A DNA stretch of 64,000 nucleotides from Pezizomycotina sp. ARF18 (GCA_002224055.1 AZLU01000088.1:91934-155933); one strand, 5' to 3'; shown: positions 21,391 through 35,780, counted from the first letter of the stretch. Numbers and translations: made by a program. Notes: generated by a model not told the origin, from the sequence alone.

Positions 21391-24300
21391 TTTTTTCTTC
21401 TTTATTAGCAGACGAGGATTGTGGTTTTTATAAAGATGATAATAAATATAAATACATTTTTACACATAAAACGATAGCCTCTATGATATCTCCACGCATC
21501 GATGAATAACAATTCACGAAAAATTATTCACAGAATCTGGATATCCGTTATCATGTTCGTCCTCCGCAATTTTCTGCATCCAATCTCTACCAGTCACGTT
21601 TCCCCCCAATTAACAAAATTTACGAACAGCTCACAAGCAACAACCCTGCTTGTACTTTCCTTATCCAGTTCGATCTACGTTCTTTCCGTATGTCTGCTCC
21701 ACATCCGAAAATTCCTACCGGTCTCATCCTCACTTTCTCCGATAATCTACCAAAATAAGCATGACGGCCCGATATAGATCTCAAACAGAACGTCTGACTC
21801 CCGAGAACCGGGATCTAGGTTTATCGGCTGTGCGTGTACGGTAGTGTGTAATGCATGTCTTACAGTAATATGTGGTCGGATAATGATGATGAAATGATTT
21901 TTATCGTCGAGCGACGAAAAAATGTGATGATGTAGTGACTATGAGGGCTCGACGAAGAGTTTGTCCTCGCGTCGATATCACGAGGTTCTTTGGATCGCTT
22001 TTTGATTCGCTATCGATTTTTCGCCTAGTGCACAATTTATGTGTAGCGCGGTTACCCTAGCGGTCTTCTCGTTATCCAGTCCCCGTCGCTGCTTAGGTAG
22101 CTATCGCTCCACGGCAACTTCTGGAATGAAGCCGTAACGTTCCGGCAGCTTCTCCGGCCCTACTTCGATCCTTTCTATGAGGGAGCCGAGAAGCTTTCTT
22201 CAACGCGATATCACACAGCAATTTACTTTTTCGGAAAAGGCATCATAAACGCTCCATCTTGATAAAGTATCATTCCCTACTGCCTTTACCGGCGTTAACA
22301 TACCCTGAATTGCCGTTAGAGATATTTAACAGTTTATTTAACAGTGGTGACAGCTGTACAAACCGATTCATTACGTATTTATGTAACTGTAAGAACTTCG
22401 TCGGGTAAAGATGTCTTACTTTCTGGCCTGGTGTTTCTAGCGCCTGTTAGCTGGGCTCTAAACCAGTATCAAGCGTCATTAGGCAGGTTTTAATTATGCC
22501 TCCAGCAGGGTCCTTTTGATATTACGTATAATTCGTGATGATTCGTGGTTCCCTTCAGTTGGTGTTCCCCCACACGCGCTGTACCTTGCTGTTCTAACTG
22601 AAACGCGATATCATCCTCCTTCAATCACATTTGCATCGAAGAGTATGCTACAAATTCAATAAGTACTTAAATACTTATCTTCTCATATCCTTTCCCCGGA
22701 ATCTCATCACTGAATTTTGGACCTTATAGTAGACAATCTGTATCATTGGTACGCAGTGACCACGAGTGTAGTGCATATGATTTTAGGCGCTATCCTGCAG
22801 GCTAAAACAAAGTATAACGCGTTTTTTTTACCGCCAGCGTCCATTTACTCACGTATCGATTGCAGATAAGGCGGTCTTGTAGACGGTCATGCGATTCGAA
22901 GTCTCATAGAATTTATTAAATGCACGCTCGCATCGGTTGTCGTCGTCACCGTAATGACTTTCGATGGATTTTCAAATTATGCCATTATGGGTTCGAGGTC
23001 GAGGTTAACAGAGCTGGGTTATGATCTGCGGATAGACGCTCTGAACGGTTTCTAATGGCTTGCAGCGGTTTACTATGAACTTACTACGGAATAGGACTGT
23101 AAAAGTCCGATTATAGAAAGTTGGGATCCCGACCAGTCGACGGGAATGGTCCCTTGTGGGCCTGTGCTTCAACAAAAGTCCCCGCTACCGGATTAAAAAG
23201 CTCTACATAGTATGGGGGAAACACTGATAGGGCTCAGCGCACAAGAGGTTTCTATTCCCGGTCGAGCAATAATGCACGAGCATTAACGAGACGCAAAGTT
23301 TACGCGTCCCCATTGGTTAATGGTACGCTAGTATGGCGCTGGAGGATAACTGTATTGATCTCCCCTTGAGGTAGACTGATATCCTGGAGAGAGCGCTGCT
23401 TTGGCGTACGACTTGGGCGTTATTAGAGAGCTTTCGATACAATTACAGTGGACAATTTCGTAGTTGACGATAACATTACTGTATCGCTGGACATTCTGCC
23501 TGTATTGGCTACCCACATGCCGGTATCGCTTGGGTCTCTCCAGAGTTTAGCCAAAAGTCATTGTTAATGCCATAAAAGGGGGACGAGTCCTGTATAGATA
23601 GTTTCCCGGCCCCGGTTATTGTTCTAGCTTCAGAGCCCGGCCTCTTCAAGCGTCACCAATCTATCGTGGACATAGCATGCCGCTTATCACATCTTGTTCA
23701 ATTTCCTTTTGAGAACATGAAGCAGGCGTGTGATAGCTTCGTACAGACTACGGTAGCTTTAAATATCAAGCGTGACTCTGTTTGCTTTCGCCTCTTGGTT
23801 TCTACGTCGTTCTAAAGTCCATACGATAGCTACTCATCGTGGTAAAACCATCCATGATGTTCGCGAGATCGGAGAATGTAGCCTAATGAAGCCCAAAGTA
23901 TCCCTTGGAGGAGGTAAGCTAATGCATCCATCGCGACAGCACTTATATGCTTCCTTCCATACCTGTCATGGAAGAGATAGCATCAGTATGGGACTTCACG
24001 ACGTCATCCGAATTGAAACTCTATAAAGCTGGGACTGCGTTCGTATTGAAACCCTCCCGTTCACTACAGCTTTCCATTACACATGAATAAGGATTTATGA
24101 AACCGCCTTGCCGCTGGGTGTAGTAGAAACAACGAAGTAGTATGGGGCAAATAGACAGGGTGCTCCGTAGTACTCGTATGTTGGATGCGCCCAACGCTTT
24201 TGCTCACTGGATAGCTTTTGCAAGCGCATTTAGCGAGATCTGTGCACGAGGCAAGTATCAAAAGTCCCCGTTATTTATTTTGGATGAGGCAGGATTCCGT

Positions 24301-25520
24301 GATCCTAATTTTTCGATAGGATATCCTCTAGCTTTAGTTTGTTGGATAGTTGTAGTCAGCTTGAGGAAACGTTCCAGTAACTCAATCTTTGTTAGTGAAA
24401 GCTTTTGAGAGCGAGACTGAACCTCAAGTACTCGAGTAGATTAAGCTTATATATGGCAAGTTGACTGCTCTTGAATACGTGCACAATGGCAAATAGCGCA
24501 ATATGTACGGCAAGACGAAAGTATTCGAGTCTACCCACTGCTCTACTTTCTTTAATTCTAGATTTACGTCTCCTGTTTGTTAGAACCTTAATTATCTCTT
24601 CCAACCTTTCCTGTCCTTTGTCGATAGGCCCCGGTTTTGGAGTTCGTTTTGACCCCTACCTGAAGAGACTATGGATCAATGGTATCCTCTTAGCATCAGG
24701 CTTGAAAAATTCATATAAGACGTCACCAGCTCGTTCTACGAATAAATTCCGCTCTAGAACGCTATAGGAGAGCTCAATTACATTTTCGTCGCAGTCTACG
24801 GCATGAGTCTATGCATCTCGATCATCGGAAATTACCACTGGCCAAATAAGCTTATGTCTTGGAGTGGTAAATCTCCGGCTTGTCCAGAAATAAAATGATT
24901 TTTTTTTCAAATCTCATTTTCGGGGTTTATATTTCTACAGATGTGTCGAGCCCGTTCATGTCTTTGTCTTCAAAAGCCGCGTCGTTTGCAAATTTGTTTT
25001 CCCATCTAGCCCTCCATGTTCATCACAGGATGAGAATGGGGTTATAACGCCGTATGCAATTCGTTCAAACGTTTCTCGTGATGGAAATGAATATAAGTCT
25101 ACGACGGTCCTTGTTGAACTTAAGGTATATGAAGGTGTAATATTTGATTGCTGGCCGGTAATGGGTTGTAGAAGAGTAAAAGCGATGGAATATTTTCAGC
25201 TGCAATACTAATAATTTATTGCAAAAATCTTATAGAAATTTTTTTTTTTTTTTTTTTTTTTGGTTTCTTTATCCGTGCGGATTTTTAGCAAACAAAGTAC
25301 TTTAGCAACTCATTGCTAAAGTTTGTGACCATTATATTATCTTCGACATCCTTCCACATTCTCTTTCAATCACAATTGCCACAACCGTCTATCGTTTAAG
25401 CATACACGAAGGTTACGCTAAGTATAGAAATAAGCGTAGGACTCACCGCGAAATATAAGAGGTAATACGCAAATACGCAGCTAACAGTTCACTTTCTGAC
25501 CAGTGTACCCGCCCTCTACG
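21391..25520. other. Spacer with no recognised gene
   Basis: About 4 kb without a recognisable product. Short open frames such as 23328-23516 (minus), 24142-24408 (plus) and 24392-24604 (minus) have no family motif. T run at about 25239-25261. Confidence 0.4.
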
Positions 25521-26534
25521 ATGAATCCCATTGTTGCTGGCTGCAGCGAAACGCTTCTTTGGCCAGAATACATCATCGCGAGATACAACTATCCCGACGA
25601 CAAATCTTCTCTTCCAGGTCTCAGAGCACGCTATCCCAACTTCTTCTCACGAAAAGTGATTTTCTAAGGTAGCTAGTGGCTGCCCGATCCAGAAGGATGT
25701 GCAGGTGAATCAGAAAAAGAAGCGGCCGTATCCTTGCGTACGATACAAATGCCTTGGCAACGATAGCTGGAATCCACACCGGCCAGAGAGTCCGGCGCTC
25801 CGGGCGCAGATTTGACTCTGAATATGGACTGTCCGCCAGGGCGACGAGGAACCTATCCCAATATTTTGCAATAGGGGAAATTCGCAGTGGAATATGTGGG
25901 TAAGCGGTTATTGACCAACATCTCGAGTTTCAATATAACCGCATAGCCAGTACCACACACACAAACATCTCTTCTCTATAACCTTTCTCGCTAACGCCTT
26001 ATGAATCAGGCATTATCGCCTGCTAGCCCAACGACTATTTCACGACTGCTGAGCGATACCATCCATCCATCGCACAAACTGCTCAAAAATTGGATTACTG
26101 CCTTCAACGAAAAGCTTCACGAAAGCGGTGAAACCTGGGCGAAGGCTATTTTAGGGACTCAGTAACCAGTTTGCATGAAATAGATATTGGCGATGTCACA
26201 GAGAACACTCTTGCGGAAACTGTTCAGAAGCGAGTTCTCAGGCTTATTGGATCTATCTGAATTTCGACCACTATGACGAGAATCTGACGAATTGTTGGAT
26301 CGCGAACAAAGGTGCATCACGGAACGTCGGAGTGCAGGCAACCAACAAACGGTTAACAAGCAACAAACAGAGACAAAGAAATCCAAAGAGTTAGGAAGGA
26401 AGAACTTCGAGAGCCGAACAAGGCAAAGAAACAGCGCCTTAGGAGACGGCAGAACGCGACGAAAACGAAAACTTTTAAAGAAGATGACAATGAATGATAT
26501 GCCAACGGGAATAAAGGAGCTTTGGAACAGTTGA
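25521..26534 (+). CDS. Family X copy 1, unrecognised multicopy protein
   Basis: I do not recognise the family. Start ATG 25521 (MNPIVAGCSETLLWPEYII), then YNYPDDKSSLP and RYPNFFSRKVIF. After a frame change comes WNPHRPES, then the block read as PGAPGADLT in the sister copies (one base missing here), and exon 1 ends at VEYVG 25885-25899 before a GTAAGC donor. The intron ends at CTAAC..ATCAG near 26009. Exon 2: LLSDTIHPSHKLLKNWITAF, ESGETWAKAIL, IDIGDVTENTLAETVQKRVL, then AYWIYLNFDHYDENL (26242-26286). The tail ELLDREQRCITERRSAG is very rich in Lys/Arg/Gln (for example TRRKRKLLKK) and stops at 26534. No signal peptide or membrane segment; the basic tail could be a nuclear signal (inference). 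Several one-base shifts. Confidence 0.5.
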
Positions 26535-27039
26535 CATGAATCAGGATATATGTGTGCCCAGAGGACGAAATTTTGCTATTTTTATCTCCCCCCCCTTTTA
26601 GCTACATCGCGGAGATTTGCTTCTCTTTGCTTAATTCCAAGCTGCAGCTTACCGACAATTATCTTTTTCTGATATTTTTTTTTTTTTACAAGCGGTCATC
26701 TCATCCCCAAGGAATGACCACCTTAAAGAATAGGTCGAGCTTCAGAGCACAGTCCTTTAAGAACAAAGGTGCAAATTGGCGGCGAAATACCCATTATTTG
26801 GAGGCATTCATGGTTAAAATGTTTCCAATTATAACAGCAAAGTTTTCGATCGCAACCCCTCCAATTACAAAGAATCATATGCATTTCCTAAGCTCATGTA
26901 ATTCTAGAACTATTAGCACAAGCTCGCTTACTGCTGTTGGTTTCCTCGAACAAAGAATCTTGAATATTTACAGTGTTTTTCAAATATATAAGTAACGCTA
27001 GAATCCCATAGACTCTTCAATAAAGTACTTGAAACCTAA
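26535..27039. other. Spacer between family X copies 1 and 2
   Basis: AT-rich. The open frame 26552-26995 contains a T run and no motif. I could not find the LWP/PYDK N-terminal block that copy 2 should have here. Confidence 0.4.
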
Positions 27040-27702
27040 ATGGATCCTTACATGCTGATTTTCCTGGAGCACCTGGTGCTGATATGACACTAAGCATGCA
27101 CCCTTTCCCTCGTGGCGCGTCGGAGTACGCTGGAAGGACCTGCGAAGATATTTTGTGAGAGAGGCCACAACGGCTACGAATATGTTGGGTGAGTATATAG
27201 TCCCTTGATTCATCCATTTATTCTATAAGCACTAGTCAGAAACTACGGCCATTTCTAGAAACTACCGCGTTGTTTATCAAAACCATAAATTCACGGATGC
27301 GGAGATGCGCAACCCTGACATCAGGGAGATGATTTAGTTTTGGTCAAGGGAAATCGCCGGAATACTGAAAGATCTGAAGATCGGGCACGATATTAAGCGC
27401 AAGGAATGTTGCGCTGTACTTCGACAGCCGGTTAGTTGGGCCACGCAGGCAATTAAAATCTCAGATATTGATTCTATAGACTTTGAGGATTATACAGCGG
27501 GGTAAAATGCTTCAGAGTTTAGTTACCAGCCCGGGGAAAACAGCTGAGCGCATATTGGCTATATTTCCATTTTGACCATTACGATGCGGATGTCTATCGG
27601 GCTCTGGAGAGGCAGGCAGAAGCAGGTAAATCGGTTAGGGCATTGCAAAACGCTACAATAATGGAGGTAGCTCAGGCCTATGGAGCTTTCCAGGATGCTT
27701 AG
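27040..27702 (+). pseudogene. Family X copy 2, N-terminally incomplete
   Basis: Unrecognised family. The exon 1 end is visible as GAPGADMTLSMHPFP (about 27070-27115) and GYEYVG (27171-27188) before GTGAGT; the intron is about 27189-27259. Exon 2 has HKFTDAEMRNPDI, EMI, a TAG at 27335-27337, WSREIAG, VSWATQAIKISDIDSIDFED, then AYWLYFHFDHYDADVYRALE (27550-27609), and a tail ending AYGAFQDA, stop 27700-27702. The aligned residue in copy 4 is Gln (IQSW), so the TAG fits a C-to-T change of CAG. With that stop, a TAA after YTAG, and no N-terminal LWP/PYDK block, this copy is the best candidate for genuine decay. Confidence 0.5.
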
Positions 27703-29042
27703 GATGATATCATCCGAAAGCTAGTCCGAGATAGCTCCATAAAAAAAAACAATAGCTAGGTTCTGCTTCAGCATACAGGAACGTTTATATACCCAGGTAT
27801 CCTCCACGACATCAATTTGTAGATAAATCAGTCTCCAAAGAAAACTAAGACTATCTGCCAGCAATGTCACGAGACATCAGCACCAGCTGGCGTCCTCAAG
27901 CTACAGTCATAGTATTATCCGCATACTTCAGGAGCCTCGACAGTGACGATTTAAATTTAACCTAGCTGAATTTAGCGCGCTACGCTATTTCTCATGTAAT
28001 AAAATCGTAATCCCGTACTCTAGAATCTAGAAGGACCCCCGATGATCAGAATGTTTATATCGTTGAAAATGCTAATGGTATCGTTTGCAGTAAAAGATGA
28101 GTTAATGTTATCCTGATAATAGGTCAACGGCCTGCTGGCGGCAATCGCGAGTTGAGAAACTAATCAGGCCCCTTCCTCCAAGATTTGAGATATTCGTGCG
28201 AACGCATTATGCCTACTCATTTTCCTTTGCGTGGATACCCAACATTGTTGCGATGTGTCGTGAGAAGAACACAAACTATGCAGGAAGAGAACCGTAGTAT
28301 ACCTAGACTGTCCGAGGACCCATTCAGAGTGCAGCCCATATCTTAAGAGGCAAGAATTGAGGATAAAAAGAAACAGCCCCATCTTAGCAGGGTTGTTCAA
28401 AAACTTAGGACGAAAATAACATATAGAATACAAGTCGCCACGGAAATCATGCGCTCTCCTAGCGTATTTCATTCGAGACGAGAAAGTTATATTCTAAAAC
28501 TTCCCTGTTACTAAAAGCGCTCTCTCAAAGGCTTTATTGCACCGGGGTACCCATACTATCCGATACTTGCAATTTTTCTTGTTTTTTTAAAACTTGAAAA
28601 AAAAGTCACATCGCCAACATGAACCTGAACTTAGTCAAGAGGATCCCGGCGTACCGGAAAGAATATACAAGCATTAGGGAACTTCTCCGAAGCTTCTTCC
28701 AATTAGACCCCTCCCTCAAGATTTTCCTGTCTCAAGTAGTATCAAATAGAAGCCCTCCGGAGAGGAAAAGAAACTCTGCAGCCTCCTCCCCCCGGTTTGA
28801 AGATCGTGAGACTTCCTGGAAGGTTCTCCGTTATTATACGATATCGTACTCCGTTATCGCGTGATTGGTTAACCTCCGCCTCTCGGGGCGGGGTAGATAT
28901 AGCCAACAACAAGAACAACAGCTGAAGCGTTTCTTTTTTTGCCTTCTATCGTTCCTTATCATGTAGAGATCTCTATCGGCTTCCTCTCCCCCTTCCAGAA
29001 CTCCATGTAACCCTAATCTTGTTGGAAAACCTCGTAGCGCTT

Positions 29043-29057
29043 CCCCCCCCCCCCCCC
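29043..29057. repeat. Poly-C tract, 15 bases
   Basis: The only long C/G homopolymer in the window; all others are A/T. Confidence 0.9.
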
Positions 29058-32000
29058 TCAATCGCTTCAATAATGTACCGTAGTATATCAGAAAAATCCG
29101 AATAAAAAAATTCTATTAAACGACCAAGAAAAAGCGCCGGAAATACTTATCACAAGAGTCTTACTCCAAGCCCTCTCCCCTTTCTCGTCCCGCTCCGGGT
29201 GCGAATCCATCAAATGCAATGGGTGGAACGGGGGATTCCTGGACCGGAGATAACTTGATATACTGACTATCAGTCATTGTCTCTCCTTTACTGTCTCTTC
29301 CGTTGGACTGTTTTAAAACTTTATTTTTACTACGGAGCACTCTTTTCTGGAAAAAAATACCAGAACGATTTTTTTTTGGTCGTATCTATTTCCTGAAATG
29401 GGTTGTTCAAGCCGGATATCATCGTGAAAGCTATATTCTAGACGGTATAACCGGACATAATTGCCTCATTCTCGATCGTTTCTTAAAGTACCTCTTTCTG
29501 AGTAATCATTTCTATGTAAGAGTAGATAGCTCAATTAGTATCAATAGAATTAGGCCATGAAGATAGAAAAAAGAGAAAGGAAGCAACCGCCCGATAAGGC
29601 TATAAACGATCCCAGAATCAGGAAACATATGACCATCCTATCGAAATCGGTGTTTGTGGAACAATATTGGACATTGGAAGAGAGTGGAAACATCGATATA
29701 ATCGTGTGGATAATGTGTGGACGAGTTCAGGGAATAATAGTAACCAAAGCCCACGTTCCGTCAAAAAAACGAAATATCCCGGGTTGAAAATTTTTTTCGT
29801 ACGTCGTCCATGAAAAAAAAATAAATAAATAAATCATCCAACAGCACAGCACCAACGCAGCAAGGATATCTCGGACTATACTTCAAGTATGGGGGCGGCT
29901 TCGTATTTTACTCCACATGTGTCAAAGAGAAAGCGGAGTGAGGCGGAGAACACCATTAGATGAGATATCAATGTGGAGAGAGTGTGATAGGATTAGCATT
30001 ACAGTGTCAAGGAACATAGGCCTTCCGAAGCCTTCCTGCTCATTAATCAAGGATATCAATGCTTCTTGCGTTCATATAACGTTCCAGACTGTAAGATCAG
30101 GGTACGTCAGTGCGGCCATAGCCCAAAGCGTTCAAGCAAAAGCAAGTGAGCAAAGAAGCGCTGTCTCGGTGTTTTCTCGTCCGTGACATGTGTCAAAGTG
30201 GAACCCGTCTTCTTAGGCTTGTTTTGAGTTGGTTAATAGATGTTCTTGTCTCAATTCATCATTAAATGTATGTATATCAAAAGGTTTTTTTTTTTTTTTC
30301 CCTTTCACCTTATCTGTGGAGTCTTTCGTGCGATGGGGACCCCAAATCCTCATTCTGCGAAAGGGTTCATTAATGGCAAAAATCGCAACAGATCAGAATT
30401 GCACAATACACTAAGGAACATAACGGAGAGTGCCCGAGGGGGTTGTTCAATTGCAAATTTTGTGTAAATGATAAAACGTCCGTGCGTCAGAGTTCTATGA
30501 CATGACGACTTCTGTTAGGAAGACAGAAAAAAATTCATAACATTTCGGTGTGAAGTTTTAAGGTTTATCACAAAAATGGCAAGGTTAAAGAAAAAAAACC
30601 CCTGCTCGAAAACTCCACACTCAAGAGAAAAGTAAGACTCCAGAAAATCCAAAAATGGTACAGGAAACTCCACGGGGAAATTTTCACTGCAAAAAAGAAG
30701 GAAGATGCCGAAAATCGGAGATTGAGGGATTGCCTCTTCAAAAATTTTTACTCTAGTTATGGAGAATGAGAAAGGGGGGGAAGTTGAATAATCAAGTTTT
30801 GTCTGGTTCGCTGTCCATCTGCCAATCTGTAAATCGTAAGAATAGGTGGTGGACGTTATTTTTTGACCCTTGAACCATGGGAAGCATGTGTATCCATGAA
30901 AATAACTAGGTTAAAAGTTGGCAAAAAAAAAAAAGGCTTGGACAAAAGCCTGAAACTACTATACGTCAACCAAGGTTGCAAGGATGTAAGAAGAGGCACT
31001 AGAGAAAAAATATTTTCCACGAAACCCCCTTGATGGAAAAGTGGCGAGAGAAGGGCTTTTGAAGGATTTCCGCGTTTAAAGCGCATATTTCTGCTCGTAT
31101 CTGGTAAAGCTCGGGTGAAAGGGATCTAAAAATTTTTGCAACTATGCTTGAGTGACCCGCCAAATCATCTTGTCCGAGGTGGCGATGAACAAGGAAACTG
31201 ACGGGATATTCTCTATTTTGGCCTCCATAGGGGCTTTCTTTTCTTGTTCTTTTTCTGGCTAGGTAGTCGATGAATAGGCTTGATATTAGCTGTATCTGGG
31301 CGTAGAATTGCATTTTTTACAGCAGTTCAGCGAGCGAGCGAACGAAATGTTAGAAAATATTTTCGCCGACGGGAAAAAGTATATACAGTGGTGAACGTAA
31401 CCTTGCGGCTCTGACGTCCGTAGCTTCTATTTCATTTCCTGAATGTTGCGCAAAAGATTCAGTAGCTTCTAATGGAGTAGCATTCCTTTATGTGCTTGGT
31501 TGGTAGAGGAATTATATGGAAAAAAAAACATGGTGGGTTCCTTGACGATGTTCCAATTCCCTCAAACAGCGAGTTGTTTCTAGATTTGTTTGTATCCTCG
31601 GGATGCAGAAAACAAAACAAATCCGTTGTCTTCCAAAAGGCAAAGACCCCAAGAAAATCGAAAAGGTTCCAAGCCCAATGTTTACTAGGATAACTTGAAT
31701 ATTTTGGAGTGTTTTTTCAAGGCTGTGCCATAGTAAAATTTTCCACTTCGTGGGAAATCCCGGATGTTTTTTTCTCCAAACTACTCCGCACAATAGGGTT
31801 AAGTTCAGCATGGAAGGCGGCTCGGCAATATTTCTCGCAGTCTAGCGCGAAGGTGTAAACAGAAAAGAGCCGAGCTTGCACATGAACGCCAACGCCGGCG
31901 AAACGAAAAGTGCGGCAGACGAAAGACTTATCCTGGTTAATCCTGCGGCAGAGAGAAGATAACTAAAAAAATAATCATTTACTTTTCTCCTAACGGTGTT

Positions 32001-32356
32001 AAAAACTCCAAGTATTAAAAAATTGCGAATTTGGGAAGCTGTATCTGTTTAGTTTAATATTCCCGGGTCGTGGGTACGCATTCAACTCAGTACCCAAATC
32101 GAGAAATATTTATTCACAAAAACACATCTCTAATATTTATTCGCCAGTAGTTAGTTATCCAGTTGTTCGATCCGCAGAGAAATATAATCGATCGTCAGGT
32201 TCAAGGCAGATTGATATTTTCCGGCGTGTGACATAGATTAAAAAAAAAAAAAAAACTTTTGCATACCAACTGCACTTGAAAGTTGAAGGTTGCGCGGCAT
32301 TCTCCGTCAGCCAATAGCCATTTTTCTCAGGCGGGGTTTACAAAAATAGATTATCG

Positions 32357-32380
32357 AGAAGAAGAAGAAGAAGAAGAAGA
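32357..32380. repeat. (GAA)n microsatellite
   Basis: Eight near-perfect GAA units. Confidence 0.9.
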
Positions 32381-33761
32381 TGAACAAAAGGGTCTGGTAA
32401 GCCGGTGAGATCGAATCGAAAAAAAGAAATAAAAAAAGAGCCTTGTCTGTTTTATTCGGGACTTAATCCTCAAAGTGGGGTTTCCGCGGGTAAAGGTAAA
32501 AAAACGAAAGACGGATGAGCCTCAGGAGAAGGCAGCTCCGAAAGGTGGTAACATAACGTCGTTCTTGGCGTTTCGTCTCCTGCAAGATGAGATCTCGGTA
32601 TCGGTGAATTTCTTTTCTGATAAATTACCCTTTTCAGGGTACAGATACTTTATCGGAGGGAAAGCGATCGAGGGATTTTTTTTTTTGTTTTATAATTACA
32701 GATACGAGCTTTGCGTGTGTTCTTCAACTGTCAGGCGTTTCATTTATCTTGTCCCTCGGAATGTTTATTTGATTTTCTATCGATAAGGAAGAAGGAAGCA
32801 GAACAAAATGTCAATGTTTGAATTAGCGCAGAAAAAAAAAAAAAAAAAAAGAGTTAAAATACAAATAAGAAATTGTTCACAAAGGAGTACTTTACTATTA
32901 AAGAGTTAAAACGAAATCAAACGCGGGACGATAGTAAGAATACGGAAGGCTGGTGGGCTAATCGGCTTTCCTGTTTCCTCTAAATCCCCTCGATCGTATC
33001 AGGGACAGTCTCGCGTCGAACCCTTAAAAAAAAACAACCAACTCAAAAAAAATATCTCTTCGTCACGAAGTATTTCCAGCTGCCTACCCTGTTAGAACTT
33101 CTCCGGGGAAGCAAGGGCTAGTTTACGCTGCGAGCAGTGAAGCTACATGGCGTGATAGTGGCTTCTATTGCTCGGTGTCGCTGTTTCTCGCAAAGCTGCA
33201 GTAAGACGTACTGTAGCTAGTCAGAATTTTTTTTTTTTTTTTAAACTTTTTAGGCCTCGCCTTCCTAGTTTCTTTATCTGAGAATCGTGCATATGTGAGG
33301 TTGAGGATCGCTTTTCGCTTTTTTCTGTTTCCCCTGAGATCTGGGAACCGAGGACCTCGTGCAAAAAGGAAAACTAAAAAAAAAAAATATAAGCATGCCT
33401 GAAATGAGATGCGCCTCAATCTCTCCGCTTCAAGTAGAGCGGATCGTGGCTTATATTCTGTGGCTAGTATAGCGCCAGCTCTGAGATTGAAAAAGAAATT
33501 TACTCCGAAACGGATTTACCTTCCGACAAGGCACTCAAAGCCGCGGTGTGTGAAGAAAGGGAAGCACTTCGCTGGTATTCGTTCCTTCCAAGCTGATACT
33601 CGACCCTCCGAGCAATCTTTATTAGATACAATAGTGTCGAACAAGGGCTATTGTCACATATCTAAAACCTCCAGCCTGTTGTACAGTACAGCGCTCGCTG
33701 AATATCTCTCAGTACAAATAGAAGAATAATATTAGGTATAAAGCTGTTCAATAAGTTCCCT

Positions 33762-33768
33762 TTTATTA

Positions 33769-33815
<47 letters not shown>
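33762..33815. repeat. (TTA)n microsatellite
   Basis: About 17 TTA units, slightly imperfect at the left end. Confidence 0.95.
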
Positions 33816-33818
<3 letters not shown>

Positions 33819-35758
33819 GTCTGTGCTCTAGATCTGTCTCGACGTTCGGTAGGCTTTCAGAGCGTTGCAGCTTCACATGTTCAACAATCCTGTTTCTGTT
33901 TCTAATTTTATAATAAACGCATCCGCGGATAACTCATGACGACAGGCACGTTAGATAAAATTAAAGGCAGACTCTTGGTTTCACAACGTCTGTCTTTCTC
34001 GAAGTCGTCCTTCTTAAATTGATTCGCTCGTCGAATCTTCAGAAGGAAGTGAGGAATCAGGCGAGAAAGAAAAAAAAAATTTTTTTTTTCTGTGATCCAG
34101 TCGTGGGATCTTGTGATGATATGATCCAATTGGATATAGTAAATCGATTGGCTGTCATTAAATCGCAGCTGAAAAAGTTGGGGAGAAAAAGAAAAAGCAA
34201 ATCAGAACTCGTGACGTCGCGTCGCCCAGCCGCAGCCTGAGCTTTGACCAGTTGTTTTGTTGGCTGCGAGGCGAGTGTGATCCGTCAACGGAGACAGCGA
34301 GAGGCTCAGAACAAAAAGTATTCAGGGACAAGGTATCACCGAATAATTATTCCTTTTTTTCCCCTCTCTCTCTTTGTCGTCACGTCTAGATATCCAGTAG
34401 ATAGAGATTATTCATCAAGGGATCAGAATATTATTGTGCTACTATCGAGAACGTCGGATGTAGTAAATGATCCAACCGACCTCTTTTTAAAAATATTACT
34501 GGTACAGTCTCATAGCGCTATATTAAAAAAAAAAAAAAAAAAAAAAAGAGGGAGAAAGTTTAACTTTGTGACACCAACCCGATAACAAAATGGTAAGTGT
34601 CAGGTTATTGGCATTTATACCAGGTCAAGCTTTCTGATCTTCAGGCGATAATAATAAAAATAAAAGATAGAAGATATATCGGATTCCTTCCTGCGAGAAA
34701 TTTGAGATATCGCATCTCGCACTTCTTTAGGTAGGGTATCTCCAGCGATTAGGAGATAGATATACGGTGCCTGACTATGGTTAACCGGAACCGGAACAGC
34801 TCATTTCAGAAAAAGAGAAGCTTTGACCAGCGTGCACGATCTAGAAAATAAAAAGAAAAAAAAAACATTAAAAGAACAAAAGATAGAATAACTTTTGAGG
34901 TTCTCTCCGTGAGCTGCGAAACACGGAGGAGAGACGGACTTATTGTGAGAGACACAGTACGGACGGCAAGGACTGGGGCGTCAGGTTATGGTTTTTACAA
35001 AAAGCTAAATTTACAAATATAATAGCACCTGAACATAACAATAAGGACGGATGATGGCTGATATTCGCTGAATTTCGTCATTCCATACGATCACCGAGTT
35101 AATGTCCCTATTTCGAAACAGATTGCAAGCAAAGGAGAATTTCATTCTTGCACCGAGCTGCATCAAAAGAACAAGGATAACGCTGGCGTCTGTATTGTCG
35201 TCTAGGTCGTCAAGTGTTGTAGGGTTCACATGCGGCAGTCGTCCGAGGCGAAAAAAAAACAACTTCGACTCAAGCTGTGAATGTGTGAGGCAGAGGGGAA
35301 ATAAAAATAAAATAATTTTACTTCTCCTCCTCCCCCTTCCTATTGGTATCACTTCTTCCATTGGATGTTCCTTGGTGCCTTCCCTTGCATGCATCTAAAA
35401 TCGGAAGGGAAAATAAAAAGGAAGAGAATGAAAAAGGAATTATAAAACCGATAAATAAAAGGCAGGGAAAAAAGGAATTATACAAGAAAATTCACAGGCA
35501 CATGTCAACAGCGAATCGCAGACAGAGAGGGACTTTTGTATGTATATTTGTTTTTTTCTACCTTTCTTGTTCCTCGTATAATCTCAAAGAGGCGGGCCCT
35601 TGAATCCACACTTCCCACACACAACAACGAACTTCCCTTGTTCTTTCTCTCTCTCTTTTTGCCCTTTGGCTATCCACTAAAAGGAGAAACAGTGTAGGGA
35701 TTTTCATGTTCAAGGCAGCTGGGATGCATCATTTAGAAAACGAACAGGATTTGGGGGC

Positions 35759-35780
35759 TTTTTTTTTTTTTTTTTTTTTT
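35759..35780. repeat. Poly-T tract, 22 bases
   Basis: Uninterrupted T run. Confidence 0.9.

Larger units (their letters stand above)
27703..33760. other. Long AT-rich stretch without recognised gene
   Basis: About 6 kb. Contains C15 at 29043-29057, an (AAAT)n patch near 29820, poly-T/poly-A runs (30288, 32239, 32831, 33227) and a (GAA)n microsatellite at 32357-32380. Open frames up to about 105 codons, none with a motif. A CT-rich to G-poor change near 28600 could mark a lost gene, but I cannot support one. Confidence 0.4.
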
